Translations under genes and position numbers: made by a program
Assembly (NCBI GenBank): GCA_022414725.1
Contig: CM039462.1
Location: forward strand, 36,508,605-36,572,604
DNA: 64,000 bases
Reading direction: 5' to 3'
Source of the DNA: Microglena sp. YARC
Taxonomy: Eukaryota > Chlorophyta > Chlorophyceae > Chlamydomonadales > Chlamydomonadaceae
Part shown: positions 27,999-37,679 of the stretch, piece by piece
Layout of the letters: each line of letters begins with the position of its first letter
Numbering within the stretch: position 1 is the first letter of the stretch
Notes under the pieces: model-generated
The model's database searches: none
Told to the model about the DNA's origin: nothing
Seen by the model: only the letters and a program-made list of their open reading frames with translations

Positions 27999-29507
27999 CT
28001 AGCTGCTGTCAAGATTCACAAGGGCCCTGTACTCGGGGCCAGCCGCCTCTGGATCAATCAAAAGCGAGCAGACATCTGCGTGACCTGCCTTGGCAGCCGC
28101 CCACAAAGCCCTGCTGTCTCTAGAGTTAGCCCTGGCCCTATACTCAAGTCCAGCCACCGCTGGATCCATGAGCAGCTTGCAGACATCTGCGTGACCTTCA
28201 CTGGCGGCCGCCCACAATGCCCTGCTGTTGCTAGAGTTCGCCCTGGCCCTGAACTCAATTCCAGCCACCGCTGGATCCATCAGCAGCTTGCAGACATCTG
28301 CGTGACCTGCCTGTGCAGCATCCAACAAGGCCCTGCTGGCGCTAGAGTTCGCCCTGGCCCTGTACTCAATTCCAGCCACCTCTGGATCCATCAGCAGCTT
28401 GCAGACATCTGCGTGGCCTGCATTGGCCGCCGCCTCCAAGGCCATGCTGTTGATAGAGTTCGCCCGGGCCCTGAACTCAAGTCCAGCCACCACTGGATCC
28501 ATCAGCAGCTTGCAGACATATGCGTGCCCTTCCTTTGCAGCCTCACACAAGGCCCAGCTGGCCATATCGTTCGCCCTACCCCTGTACTCTAGTCCAGCCA
28601 CCTCTGGATCCATCATCAGCTTGCAGACATCTGGGTGACCTTCCCTTGCAGCCGCCCACAAGGCCCTGCTGTCGATAGAGTTCGCCCTGCCCCTGAACTC
28701 AATTCCAGCCACCGCTGGATCCATGAGCATCTTGCAGACATCTGCATGACCTGCATTAGCAGCCGCCCACAATGCCCAGCTGTCTCTAGAGTTCGCCCTG
28801 GCCCTTAGCTCAATTCCAGTTACCTCTGGATCCATGAGCATCTTGCAGACATCTGCGTTACCTTCCTCTGCAGCAACCCACAAGGCCCTGCTTTCGCTAG
28901 AGTTCGCCCTGGCCCTGAACTCAATTCCAGCCACCTCTGGATCTATCAGCAGCTTGCAGACATCTGCATGACCTTCCCTTGCAGCCGTCCACAATGCCCT
29001 GCTGTCGATAGAGTTCGCCCTGGCCCTGAACTCAAGTCCGGCCACCTCTGGATCCATGAGCAGCTTGCAGACATCTGCGTGACCTTCATTGGCAGCCGCC
29101 ATCAAGGACCAGCTTTCGCTAGAGTTCGCCCTGGCCCTGAACTCAATTCCAGCCACCGCTGGATCCATGAGCAGCTTGCAGACATCTGCATGACCTTCCT
29201 TGGCAGCCACATGGAGAAGCTTGTTTTCATTTTGGTTCGCCCTCAATTGTAGGACCCCGTTCACCTGTACAAGAGGATTGGACACCAAGCATACTGCTAG
29301 AAGGTCGGCGCGCCCCCCTTTCGCCATCATCTCTCCAACTCTCTGTGGTGGTTGGATCAGTCGGGTAAGGGGCAATCCTGAAAATCTGTTGCGCATAGTT
29401 TTGCACACTAATACAATCTTTGGGTTGGAAGAGAATATGGCAATACGATCAATAATGTCATGGGGACACGTAAGGAGTGGAAACGATGATCGCGTGTGCG
29501 ACTGCAT
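27999..29507 (-). CDS. ANK-4: F-box-like/ankyrin-repeat protein, intact
   Basis: Single frame of 502 codons starting MQSHTRSSFPLLTCPHDIID, with an insertion of a few residues before the F-box-like segment (CPHDIIDRIAIFSSNPKIVL) compared with ANK-3, and MRNRFSGLPLTRLI in place of LHNRFSGWPLTGLI. Eleven ankyrin-type units follow. Variants include GNADVCKML and GHPDVCKLMM. It ends PEYRALVNLDSS. The N-terminal block is shared with ANK-6, -10, -12 and -13 (MRNRFSG type) and separates them from the LHNRFSG type, so at least two N-terminal subfamilies exist. Confidence 0.88.
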   Translation of the reverse strand: MQSHTRSSFPLLTCPHDIIDRIAIFSSNPKIVLVCKTMRNRFSGLPLTRLIQPPQRVGEMMAKGGRADLLAVCLVSNPLVQVNGVLQLRANQNENKLLHVAAKEGHADVCKLLMDPAVAGIEFRARANSSESWSLMAAANEGHADVCKLLMDPEVAGLEFRARANSIDSRALWTAAREGHADVCKLLIDPEVAGIEFRARANSSESRALWVAAEEGNADVCKMLMDPEVTGIELRARANSRDSWALWAAANAGHADVCKMLMDPAVAGIEFRGRANSIDSRALWAAAREGHPDVCKLMMDPEVAGLEYRGRANDMASWALCEAAKEGHAYVCKLLMDPVVAGLEFRARANSINSMALEAAANAGHADVCKLLMDPEVAGIEYRARANSSASRALLDAAQAGHADVCKLLMDPAVAGIEFRARANSSNSRALWAAASEGHADVCKLLMDPAVAGLEYRARANSRDSRALWAAAKAGHADVCSLLIDPEAAGPEYRALVNLDSS

Positions 29508-29957
29508 TTTCGATGTTCATGCATGCAAGCGCACAGGATGGTATAAATAAATACTGAGTTGGGATAAACCCTATAAACCCTATAAACCCTATAAACCCTG
29601 GGTTTCACTTTCCTGGCATGCAAGAGGCACTTTTCCTGGCGGTATCTGCAAGCGGTATAGAATGGGTGGTCCTGCCTCCCGGCGATTCTTTTGAATTTTC
29701 AAAGCAGAAGTTAGAGCCGTACGAACAACTCACTCACTCGCCAACCACAGATTTAGCTCTCCGATGAATTTCAATTCCGACCAGACCAGGTTCCGAAACC
29801 ATCGCGAAATGGTCGCGACAACACATTAGGTTACACCGCAAGGTGTGCCGTACATGAAGCGGTTTCATTCAAGTATTCCGTTGACTGTACATCCATCAAA
29901 AGCAATCAGACATCTGCGTGCCCTTCCTTTGCAGCCTCACACAATGCCCAGCTGTAG
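29508..29957. other. ANK-4 upstream spacer with truncated MITE-B
   Basis: TATAAATAAATACTGAG at 29542, then four ATAAACCCT units (about 29565-29600), the left part of a MITE-B (29665-29800), then a break into TTACACCGCAAGGTGTGCCG (29832-29851). That motif also occurs at 32782 and 34930 and marks a further repeat family. A CCGTTGACTGTAC end abuts a stray ANK unit at 29888-29957. Confidence 0.6.
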
Positions 29958-32093
29958 CTATAGTTCGCCCTGGCCCTGTACTTGGTTCCAGCCACCTGCG
30001 TGACCTGCCTTGGCAACCTCCCTCAAAGACCTGCTGTTGACAGAGTTCGCCCGGGCCCTGAACTCAATTCCAGCCACCGCTGGATCCATCAGCAGCTTGC
30101 AGACATCTGCGTGGCCTGCCTTGGCAGCAGCCCACAAGGCCCAGCTGTCGCTAGAATTCGCCCGGGCCCTGAACTCAATTCCAGCCACCTCTGGATCCAT
30201 CAGCAGCTTGCAGACATCTGCGTGACCTGCCTTGGCAGCCTCCCCCAAGGCCCTGCTGTTGACAGAGTTCGCCTGGGCCCTGAACTCAATTCCAGCCACC
30301 TCTGGATCCATCAGTAGCAAGCAGACATCTGCGTGACCTGCCTTGGCAGCCTCCCCCAAGGCCCTGCTGTTGACAGAGTTCGCCCGGGCCCTGAACTCAA
30401 TTCCAGCCACCTCTGGATCCATCAGTAGCAAGCAGACATCTGAGTGACCTGCCTTGGCAGCCGCCACCAAGGCCCTGCTGTTGATATGGTTCGCCCTGGC
30501 CATGTACTCAATTCCAGTCACCTCTGGATCCATGAGCATCTTGCAGACATCTGCGTGACCTTCCTTGGCAGCCAGCAACAATGCTCTGCTGTTTATATGG
30601 TTCGCCCTGGCTATGTACTCAATTCCAGCCACCGCTGGATCCATGAGCAGCTTGCATACATCTGCGTGACCTTCCTTGGCAGCCGCACACAATGCCCTGC
30701 TGTCTCTGGAGTTCGCCAGGGCCATGTACTCAATTCCAGCCACCGCTGGATCCATGAGCAGCTTGCAGACATCTTCGTGTCCTTCCTTGGCAGCCGCACA
30801 CAAGGCCCTGCTGTCGATAGAGTTCGCCTTGGCCCTGAACTCAAGTCCAGCCACCGCTGGATCCATCAGCAGCTTACAGACATCTGCGTGACCTTCATTG
30901 GCAGCCTCCCACAAGGCCCTGCTGTCGCTAGAGTTCGCCAGGGCCCTATACTCAAGTCCAGCAACCGCTGGATCCATCAAAAGCAAGCAGACATCGGTGT
31001 GACCTGCCTTGGAAGCCTCACACAAGGCCCAGCCGTCGCTATCGTTCGCCCGGGCCCTATACTCAAGTCCAGCCACCTCTGGATCCATCAGCAGCTTGCA
31101 GACATCTGCGTGACCTTCTCTAGCAGCCGCCCCCAAGGCCCTGCTGTATCTAGAGTTCGCCCTGGCCCTGTACTCAATTCCAGCCACCGCTGGATCCATG
31201 AGCAGCAAGCAGACATCTGCGTGACCGGCCTTGGCAGCCTCACACAAGGCCATGCTGTCTCTAGAGTTCGCCTGGGCCATGTACTCAAGTCCAGCCACCA
31301 CTGGATCCATGAGCAGCTTGCAGACATCTGCGTGACCTGCCTTGGCAGCCTCCCATAAGGCCCCGCTGTTCGTAGAGTTCGCCAGGGCCATGTACTCAAG
31401 TCCAGCCACATCTGGATCCATCAGCATCTTGCAGACATCTGCGTGACCTGCATAGGCAGCCTCACGCAAGGCCCAGCTGTTCATATGGTTCGCCCTGGCC
31501 CTGAACTCAATTCCAGCCACATCTGGATCCATGAGCATCTTGCAAACATCTGCGTGACCTTCACTGGCGGCCGCCCCCAATGCCCTGCTGTTTCTAGAGT
31601 TTGCCAGGGCTCTGAACTCAATTCCAGCCACCTCTGGATCCATGAGCAGCTTGCAGACATCTGCGTGACCTGCCTTGGCAGCCAGCCACAATACCATGCT
31701 GTTGATATGGTTCGCCCTGGCCCTGAACTCAATTCCAGCCACCTCTGGATCCATCAGCATCTTGCAGACATCTGCGTGACCTTCATTGGCAGCCACATAG
31801 AGAAGCTTGTTTTTATGTTGGTTCGCCCTCAATTGTAGGTCCCCATCAACTTGTACAAGAGGATTGGACACCAAGCATACTGCTAGAAGGTCGGCGCGCC
31901 CCCCTTTCGCCATCATCTCTCCAACTCTCTGTGGTGGTTGGATCTGTCCGGTAAGGGGCCATCCAGAAAATCTGTTGTGCAGAGTTTTACACACTAATAC
32001 AATCTTTGGGTTGGAAGAGAATAGTGCAATACGATCAAGAATGTCATGGGGACACGCAAGGAGTGGAAACGATGATCGCGTGTGCGACGGCAT
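29958..32093 (-). CDS. ANK-5: F-box-like/ankyrin-repeat protein, intact for 711 codons
   Basis: Second-longest uninterrupted family member. Starts MPSHTRSSFPLLACPHDILD. It has 16 recognisable ankyrin-type units, several with DVCLLLMDP in place of DVCKLLMDP. Two adjacent units near 30240-30430 differ by only a few bases, a recent internal duplication. Near 29990 the last unit loses part of its sequence, giving an aberrant C-terminus (HAGGWNQVQGQGEL) in place of the usual LDSS ending. One more unit in another frame lies at 29888-29957. The upstream region differs from other copies: ACTACATCTTTCTATTACTT replaces the usual AT box. Confidence 0.86.
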   Translation of the reverse strand: MPSHTRSSFPLLACPHDILDRIALFSSNPKIVLVCKTLHNRFSGWPLTGQIQPPQRVGEMMAKGGRADLLAVCLVSNPLVQVDGDLQLRANQHKNKLLYVAANEGHADVCKMLMDPEVAGIEFRARANHINSMVLWLAAKAGHADVCKLLMDPEVAGIEFRALANSRNSRALGAAASEGHADVCKMLMDPDVAGIEFRARANHMNSWALREAAYAGHADVCKMLMDPDVAGLEYMALANSTNSGALWEAAKAGHADVCKLLMDPVVAGLEYMAQANSRDSMALCEAAKAGHADVCLLLMDPAVAGIEYRARANSRYSRALGAAAREGHADVCKLLMDPEVAGLEYRARANDSDGWALCEASKAGHTDVCLLLMDPAVAGLEYRALANSSDSRALWEAANEGHADVCKLLMDPAVAGLEFRAKANSIDSRALCAAAKEGHEDVCKLLMDPAVAGIEYMALANSRDSRALCAAAKEGHADVCKLLMDPAVAGIEYIARANHINSRALLLAAKEGHADVCKMLMDPEVTGIEYMARANHINSRALVAAAKAGHSDVCLLLMDPEVAGIEFRARANSVNSRALGEAAKAGHADVCLLLMDPEVAGIEFRAQANSVNSRALGEAAKAGHADVCKLLMDPEVAGIEFRARANSSDSWALWAAAKAGHADVCKLLMDPAVAGIEFRARANSVNSRSLREVAKAGHAGGWNQVQGQGEL

Positions 32094-32245
32094 GTTCGAT
32101 GTAACTACATCTTTCTATTACTTTAAGTAAATATTTATGCTACATCTGGAATTATTGGGCACACGCAGCGATATTTCAGCTTGAGCAAACTGAACACATT
32201 TCTGAAATGTTTGAGGAGAGTTCGATGTAACTACATCTTGCCCTA
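32094..32245. other. ANK-5 upstream region and ANK-type flank
   Basis: A GCTACATCTGGAATTATTGG block (32140-32159), AGCTTGAGCAAACTGAACAC, and TTTGAGGAGAG follow directly after the ANK-5 start, without the MITE-B part. The spacer has therefore been shortened or rearranged. No gene. Confidence 0.5.
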
Positions 32246-32906
32246 CAGTCGGCGGAACAGTAAAATGAAACATCCCAATAAACGGTATAAAATGGGCGTT
32301 CCTGCCTCCCGGCCGATTTTGACTGGTTGCGAAACATGGTATGGAGCGGAATTGTGATTCCTTGGTGCTTATGTCTCAAGCTAGCGAGTCGTTAAAGAGG
32401 CTCTAAATCCTGATTAGAAATTAAAAAAAACGGCCGGGAGGCAGGAACGCCCATTATAAGGCGTCGACAGACGTTATAGTGTACGAGTGGATGGTCCTAT
32501 AAATGGCCCGTCAGAAAAGAAACCTCCTTTCATGACGCATTGCACATCACAAAGACCCCGTGTTCTTTTGGCCACGGTACGGGGAAGAGTCGATCGCTTA
32601 AGTGCGGCTGGTCCTTCAATGGACACTCTCGAAAGTACCGACAAAAGAACGATACGGAGTCTGCAGGATGGAGAGCCGTGATCTAAAAAAGAACCACGAT
32701 ATTCTCGTTAACATCCTGCAATTTGTTGATTCAAAATCGTATTGGTGTTCCACTGCCCCGTGGGTTGCTACACCATTTGGTTACACCGTAAGGTGTGCCG
32801 TACACTCCAGAAAACGGTTTCATTTTCAAGTGTAAGGTTGCAAGAAAGAAACGTGTCAAGCTTCACAATGGCTGATATATGTTTCATTTTACTGTTCCGC
32901 CAACTG
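32246..32906 (+). mobile_element. CAG-ended, TA-flanked element with nested MITE-A
   Basis: 661 bp bounded by 28-bp inverted ends, CAGTCGGCGGAACAGTAAAA plus TGAAACAT, with one mismatch between the two ends. TA lies immediately outside on both sides (32244-32245 and 32907-32908), as for Tc1/mariner elements. The interior holds a MITE-A (32291-32455) and about 400 bp with no clear gene; open stretches of 64-77 codons have no domain. The right part contains TTACACCGTAAGGTGTGCCG, a motif shared with 29832 and 34930. Likely a non-autonomous element. Single ends of the same type occur near 13612, 18613, 18788 and 37656. Confidence 0.8.
32291..32455 (-). mobile_element. MITE-A copy 2
   Basis: 165 bp, opposite orientation to copy 1, flanked by a perfect 4-bp duplication ATAA (32287-32290 and 32456-32459). 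It is inserted inside the CAG-ended element and is therefore younger than it. Confidence 0.92.
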
Positions 32907-34249
32907 TAGATCCATGAGCAGCTTGCAGACATCTGCGTGACCTGCCTTGGCAGCCTCACGCAAGGCCCTGCTGTCGCTAGAGTTCGCGCGGGCCCTGAAC
33001 TCAATTCCAGCCACCGCTGGATCCATCATCAGCTTGCAGACATCTGCGTGACCTTCCCTTGCAGCCTCCCACAATGCCCAGCTGTCGTTAGAGTCGCCCG
33101 GGCCCTGAACTCAATTCCAGCCACCTCTGATCCATCAGCATCTTGCAGACATCTGCGTGACCTGCCTTGGCAGCCGCCCCCAAGGCCTGCTGTCTCTAGA
33201 GTTCGCCCGGGCCCTGAACTTGAGTCCAGCCACATCTGGATCCATCAGCAGCTTGCAGACATCTGCGTGACCTGCATTGGCAGCCTCACACAAGGACCTG
33301 CTGTCTATAGAGTTCGCCCTGGCCCTGTACTCAAGTCCAGCCACCGCTGGATCCATCAGCAGATTGCAGACATCTGCGTGACCTTTCGTTGCAGCCGCCC
33401 CAAGGCCCTGCTGTCGTGGGAGTTTGCCTGGGCCCTGAACTCAAGTCCAGCCACCGCTGATCCATGAGCAGCTTGCAGACATCTGCGAGACCTTTCGTTG
33501 CAGCCCCCCCCCAAGGCCCTGCTGTCGACAGAGTTCGCCCTGGCCCTGAACTCAATTCCAGCCACATCTGGATCCATGAGCAGCTTGCAGACATCTGCGA
33601 GACCTTTCGTTGCAGCCGCCCACAAGGCACTGCTGTTGTCAGAATTCGCCCTGGCCCTGAACTCAAGTCCAGCCACCGCTGGATCCATCAGCATCTTGCA
33701 GACATCTGTGTGACCTGCATGGGCAGCCGCCCCCAAGGCCCTGCTGTATCTAGAGTTCGCCCGGGCCCTGAACTCAATTCCAGCCACCTCTGGATCCATG
33801 AGCAGCTTGCAGACATCTGCGTGACCTTCATTGGCAGCCTCACACAAGGCCCAGCTTTCTCTAGAGTTCGCCCTGGCCCTGAACTCAATTCCAGCCACCG
33901 CTGGATCCATGAGCAGCTTGCAGACATCTGCATGACCTTCCTTGGCAGCCACATGGAGAAGCTTGTTTTCATTTTGGTTCGCCCTCAATTGTACGCCATT
34001 AACCTGTACAAGAGGATTGGACACCAAGCATACTGCTAGAAGGTCGGCGCGCCCCCCTTTCGCCATCATCTCTCCAACTTTATGTGGTGGTTGGATCAGT
34101 CGGGCAAGGGGCAATCCTGAAAATCTGTTGCGCATAGTTTTGCACACTAATACAATCTTTGGGTTTGAAGAGAATATTGCAATACGATTAAGAATGTCAT
34201 GGGGAACCGACGTTAGGAGTGGAAACGATGATCGCGTGTGCGACTGCAT
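32907..34249 (-). pseudogene. ANK-6: F-box-like/ankyrin gene with frameshifts in the 3' half
   Basis: Starts MQSHTRSSFPLLTSVPHDIL. The frame is open from 34249 to about 33500 (F-box-like segment and about six units). After that, single-base losses near 33498, 33456, 33402, 33186, 33128 and 33092 move the reading between frames, while unit homology continues to 32909. About 11 units can be traced. The C-terminal end is fused directly to the right end of the CAG-ended element (TGTAGATCC at 32906-32912), so the normal 3' flank is missing. Clustering of the indels in 33000-33500 suggests a locally poor consensus. Confidence 0.8.
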
Positions 34250-34496
34250 TTTCGATGTTCATGCATGCAATCGCACAGGATAGTATAAATAATAATAAGA
34301 GTTGGGATAAACCCTATAAACCCTATAAACCCTGGTTTCACTTTCCTGGCATGCAAGAGGCACTTTTCCTGGCGGTATCTGCAAGCGGTATAGAAATGGT
34401 GTTCCTGCCTCCCGGCGATTCTTTTGAATTTTCAAAGCAGAAGTTAGAGCCGTACGAACGACTCACTCACTCGCCAACCAGAGATTTAGCTCTCCG
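34250..34496. other. ANK-6 upstream spacer with truncated MITE-B
   Basis: AT box (TATAAATAATAATAAGAG near 34285), ATAAACCCT units (34310-34333), then MITE-B from about 34398 to 34510, where it breaks into the Fanzor-like fragment inside ATTTCGATTC. No gene. Confidence 0.6.
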
Positions 34497-34871
34497 ATGA
34501 ATTTCGATTCTGTTTACAAAATTCCAAGTGTCCAAATAACCACGGAAGGGCAGATTCGTCTAGGTTACGAGTTGTTGGGTCACACCCCATTGAAGGAGAC
34601 TTCAAAGGTCTCTTATCGCGACCAGTTGGCGGTGAGGGTGTACTGCACACGTAAACAAATCCAAGAAAAACACAGGAGGGGTTGCTTAGCCCCCTCTCTT
34701 GTCGACAACAACTCGATCAAGCGGTACCCTGAGGTACGAGGACTGCGATTCTCTCCAGAAACCAGCACTTACTCGGACCGGGACCGCTCCTCTGCTCTCA
34801 CAATCGCAAGGCTGCACTGCATGGAACTGTTGGGTCAAGGGAGACCGCTTCCATTTTGCAGGGATGCGTGA
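34497..34871 (+). pseudogene. C-terminal fragment of a second Fanzor-like nuclease
   Basis: The 124-codon frame ends with an arrangement parallel to the C-terminus of the Fanzor at 25464-27524. Here it reads VRGLRFSPETST, then YSDRDRSSALTIARL (RuvC-III-type Asp codon 34782-34784), then a GQGRPLPFCR tail. The other reads VRGLLWCSST, VNRDLNAAINI, and a TRPGILARPK tail. DNA identity between them is not apparent, so this is a separate lineage. RuvC-I and RuvC-II are absent. The first codons come from the MITE-B, so the ATG is probably not native. It is bounded on the right by the GTTCCACTGCCCCGTGGGTT repeat. An unrelated protein is possible, because only the last motif supports the call. Confidence 0.5.
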
Positions 34872-34891
34872 TGGTTGATGGGCTACAAAAA

Positions 34892-34990
34892 ACATGATGG
34901 TGTTCCACTGCCCCGTGGGTTGCTACACCATAAGGTGTACCGTACACTCCAGGAGGCGGTTTAATTTTAGTATTCCGTCGAGTGTACAAG
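34892..34990. repeat. Repeat shared with 32748-32830 and 29820-29890
   Basis: GTTCCACTGCCCCGTGGGTT, GCTACACCA and AAGGTGTRCCGTACACTCCA recur at 32748-32825, with a shorter version near 29826-29890 ending TATTCCGTTGACTGTAC. These may be the 3' end of an element that once carried the Fanzor-like fragment. Confidence 0.6.
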
Positions 34991-35079
34991 TGTAGTGCAA
35001 ATTGTCAATACAACAGATATTGTCTTCAGGAGATTGATTGACACAAAACATTCAAGGACTGTTACATCTTCAAAGTAGC

Positions 35080-35241
35080 CTGAAAAGTTTGAGGAGAGTG
35101 GATAAATACTTGCTCTACGGTGGCAAGACCCAGCTTCTGTAAAGATTCACAATGGCCGTGTACTCGGGGCCAGCCGCCTCTGGATCCATCAGCAGCTTGT
35201 AGACATCTGCGTGACCTTCCTTTGAAGCCTCACGCAAGGCC
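35080..35241 (-). pseudogene. ANK-7: C-terminal remnant next to truncated transposon
   Basis: The ANK 3' scar (TTTGAGGAGAGTGGATAAAT, CTCTACGGTGGCAAGACC) at 35089-35130 is followed by one C-terminal unit (GGCCAGCCGCCTCTGGATCC). It ends abruptly at CGCAAGGCCCGG, where Fanzor sequence begins. The rest of the gene, including the F-box part, has been lost. Confidence 0.8.
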
Positions 35242-37177
35242 CGGATAAGGACAACAAGGACGTTATCACCAAGGTGATTAAGGAGCGGGTCGACAGCGTA
35301 TCCAAGAGGACTTATCTTGCCGGTGTTGCTGTGAACCGGATATTAAAAGAAGTCTTCGAGGGGGTACCAGATGCGCAACTTCACACTGTAAGTGTCCCTA
35401 GCGTCGACCAGAACTTCATTCGTCAGCTTATGGTAGGGTCGAGACAGGCGCACATGGAGACGAGGACGCCACAGTCGAAAGGTTCTTTCACAACAACTAT
35501 TGGTTTAGGGAGAAGATTGAGGGGCGCGGAGGGTAATTTGTGAAAAAGAAGAAACATACGTGGGTGCCATCGCTCGCTACGATGGCCGATCGAAACCTGT
35601 ACAGCCACGCGTCGAAGAAGTACCTGACCAATTTCAATAACCACTACAGAGTCCATCTCTCCACATGGATCAAGAAGTTCGTTTACTCGAAGGAAAACAG
35701 GATCTTGGCCAAGGAGTTCAAAGATGAGCACGGCATTGACGAGACCGTATTCCACCGATACCTCCTCTAACGATATCCACTTCTTGGGGAGTAAAGGAAG
35801 ACCTCATAGCGATACATTCTCTCCTACCGGAGCGAACAAAAGATGTTGCTGAAGATTCAGCACTCGATCATCGGACGGGACGAGATCAACCGACAGTGTT
35901 AAGAGCGTTTCCACAGCGCCAAGATGATCCGGTACAACGTCTTTATCAATCGATACCTCGAGGCCACAGAGGACGAAGGCTACGCCAAGCTGGTTCAACA
36001 TCGCTCCCATCCCAACAGTCAAGCACTCCTTCATCACGATAGACACCGACGGCCTACTGGGCGTCCTCAAGGACGTGGGTCTCGTCGAGAGTCTCGAAAA
36101 GACGCTGACGAACAAGGAGCACTGGGAGTCGGTCTTCGATGTGGAAAACATCCGTTCTACTGGGAAAGGTGTGTTTACATGCACCATAGACACTGACGGC
36201 GTAATGGCTTGTACCCACTTTCTTAGGGCCGAGAAGAAAAAGATTTCAATCAAGGACGACGGAACGGCGATTAAGAAGCAGACCAAGACTCTCCGCGAGT
36301 TTTCCGAGTCCGACCCCAATGTGGTGGTCGTTGCAAACGACCCTGGCCGCTGCAACATTGCCTTTTTGACTTGGAAGAAAAATAAGGTCGAAGAAAAAGA
36401 TAATGGGGGTAGGAAGAGGAAGAGGCACTGCGAGTTCGGGAGCAAGAGACTCACGCGGAGCGGTACTACGTTGAGAGCGGGGTCTTCAATCTAGAGGTCC
36501 GACCAAGAAGTGGTTGTCTAACATCCAGGATTGCCTTGACGACCTGAAGGACAACAATCCCAAGCGCACATCTCTAGAGTCGTTTGACGCTTACGTGACT
36601 GTAATGGTCAACCATTGGGATTCTCGATGGGGAGAGATGTCCAAGTCTCGGGTGGGGGCGCGCAGCGCCTGCGGCTCTACGGTGGCAAGAAACGTGTCTT
36701 AGCACGCTCTTTCAACGATCCAGGAGATGTCGGTGAGAGGAAACAATTGTCATCGCATACGGTTCTTCTAAGTTTGCCCCCTGTGGCAAGGTGAACTTTC
36801 TGTCCCTACAACGAGCGCGTTCAATGCGTTTAGAGACCGTTTCAAGGGGCGAGTTGCCGTCATTGAACGAATTCCGTACCACAAAGATCTGGCACAAGGA
36901 CAGCACCACCGTCCTCCAGAGTGTGCAATCCGAAAAAAAGGGCGCACGGTTCGAGGCTTGCTATGGTGCAGTTCCACCATGGAGAACAGCAAGTTGTTTG
37001 TAAACCGTGACCTAAATGCAGCCCATTAACATCCACAATTTGCTTTACAATGTACCCAACCGCCCCGGAATTCTTGCGAGGCCAAAGAAATATTGCAAAC
37101 TGGAAGTTGTGGTAGGACGCACAATTGATTACAAGCTGACAGGTTCTTTACAAAACGCAGTGTCGAGCGAAGTGTAG
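35242..37177 (+). pseudogene. Fanzor copy 2, N-terminally truncated and frameshifted
   Basis: Nearly identical at the DNA level to 25592-27524. RuvC-I (ANDPGRCNIAF, near 36333-36365), RuvC-II (IDEFRTTK counterpart near 36862, split by an extra A) and RuvC-III (VNRDLNAA near 37003) can all be located. It lacks the first 40 or so codons. It carries its own indels near 35535, 35770, 35900, 35995, 36480 and 36720-36870, but keeps in frame the GVAVNRILKEV junction where copy 1 has lost a base. It has no start codon of its own and no adjacent transposase. Confidence 0.88.
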
Positions 37178-37247
37178 AAGATAAACACATACAAGAGGAT
37201 TTTGGGGGACTCGGCATATTATGTAACATAATTCCCTTGTCCGAGTG
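37178..37247 (+). ncRNA. Second copy of the candidate Fanzor guide-RNA scaffold
   Basis: Identical over 70 nt to 27525-27594, with the same potential hairpin (ACTCGG with CCGAGT, ATTATG with CATAAT). If transcribed, its guide would come from the ANK upstream sequence that starts TATCATAAATACTGAG. Confidence 0.45.
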
Positions 37248-37324
37248 TATCATAAATACTGAGTTGGAATAAACCCTGGGTTGCACTTTCATGGCATGCA
37301 AGCGGTACAGAATGGGTGTTCCTG

Positions 37325-37436
37325 CCCCCCGGATGTTTGCTTACAAATTCACGTCGTTTTCTATTTACAACAAAGCGTTTCCACCTCCACAGAGTAGAAC
37401 GACTGATGTTCGTAAACACAGAAGTTTTTAACACAC
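37325..37436 (-). pseudogene. Fragment of a second Tc1-like transposase
   Basis: TTGCTTACAAATTCACGTCG and CCACCTCCACAGAGTAGAAC match the better copy at 48200-48300. On the minus strand it reads STLWRWKRFVVNRKRREFV. It starts inside a MITE-B remnant (CCTGCCCCCCGGATG) and ends at the MITE-A duplication ACAC. Confidence 0.65.
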
Positions 37437-37601
37437 AATGGGCGTTCCTGCCTCCCGGCCGATTTTTTTAAATTTCTAATCAGGATTTAGAGCCTCCTGA
37501 ACGACTCGCTAGCTTGAGACATGAGCACCAAGGAATCACAAATCCGCTCCATACCATGTTTCGCAACCATTCAAAATCGGCCGGGAGGCAGGAACGCCAT
37601 T
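37437..37601 (+). mobile_element. MITE-A copy 3
   Basis: 165 bp with both AATGGG...CCATT ends (one C lost on the right) and a perfect 4-bp duplication ACAC (37433-37436 and 37602-37605). Confidence 0.92.
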
Positions 37602-37679
37602 ACACCAAGTCAACACCATTCTTAACGCCAATTTTCTAACGGCGATGTCGTTTTCATTTTTACTGTTCCGGCCGACTGT
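37602..37679. other. Spacer with CAG-type transposon end
   Basis: GTTTTCATTTTTACTGTTCC then GGCCGACTGTAG (about 37651-37681) is the right end of the element type seen at 32246-32906. It directly abuts the ANK-8 C-terminus, as in ANK-6. Confidence 0.6.

Larger units (their letters stand above)
35242..37247 (+). mobile_element. 5'-truncated Fanzor transposon, copy 2
   Basis: Begins inside the Fanzor coding region (equivalent to about 25592 of copy 1) and runs to an intact right end with the same CCGAGTG terminus and TA at 37248-37249. The transposase and left TIR are missing. Right flank TCATAAATACTGAGTTGG corresponds to the AT-box region upstream of an ANK gene; left flank is an ANK C-terminus. 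The element thus occupies the place of a whole ANK body. Confidence 0.9.

Noticed and set aside
20063..32093. PRANC-type poxvirus ankyrin proteins
   Set aside because: PRANC/F-box segments of poxviruses are C-terminal; here the F-box-like segment is N-terminal and the C-terminus is just the end of the repeats.
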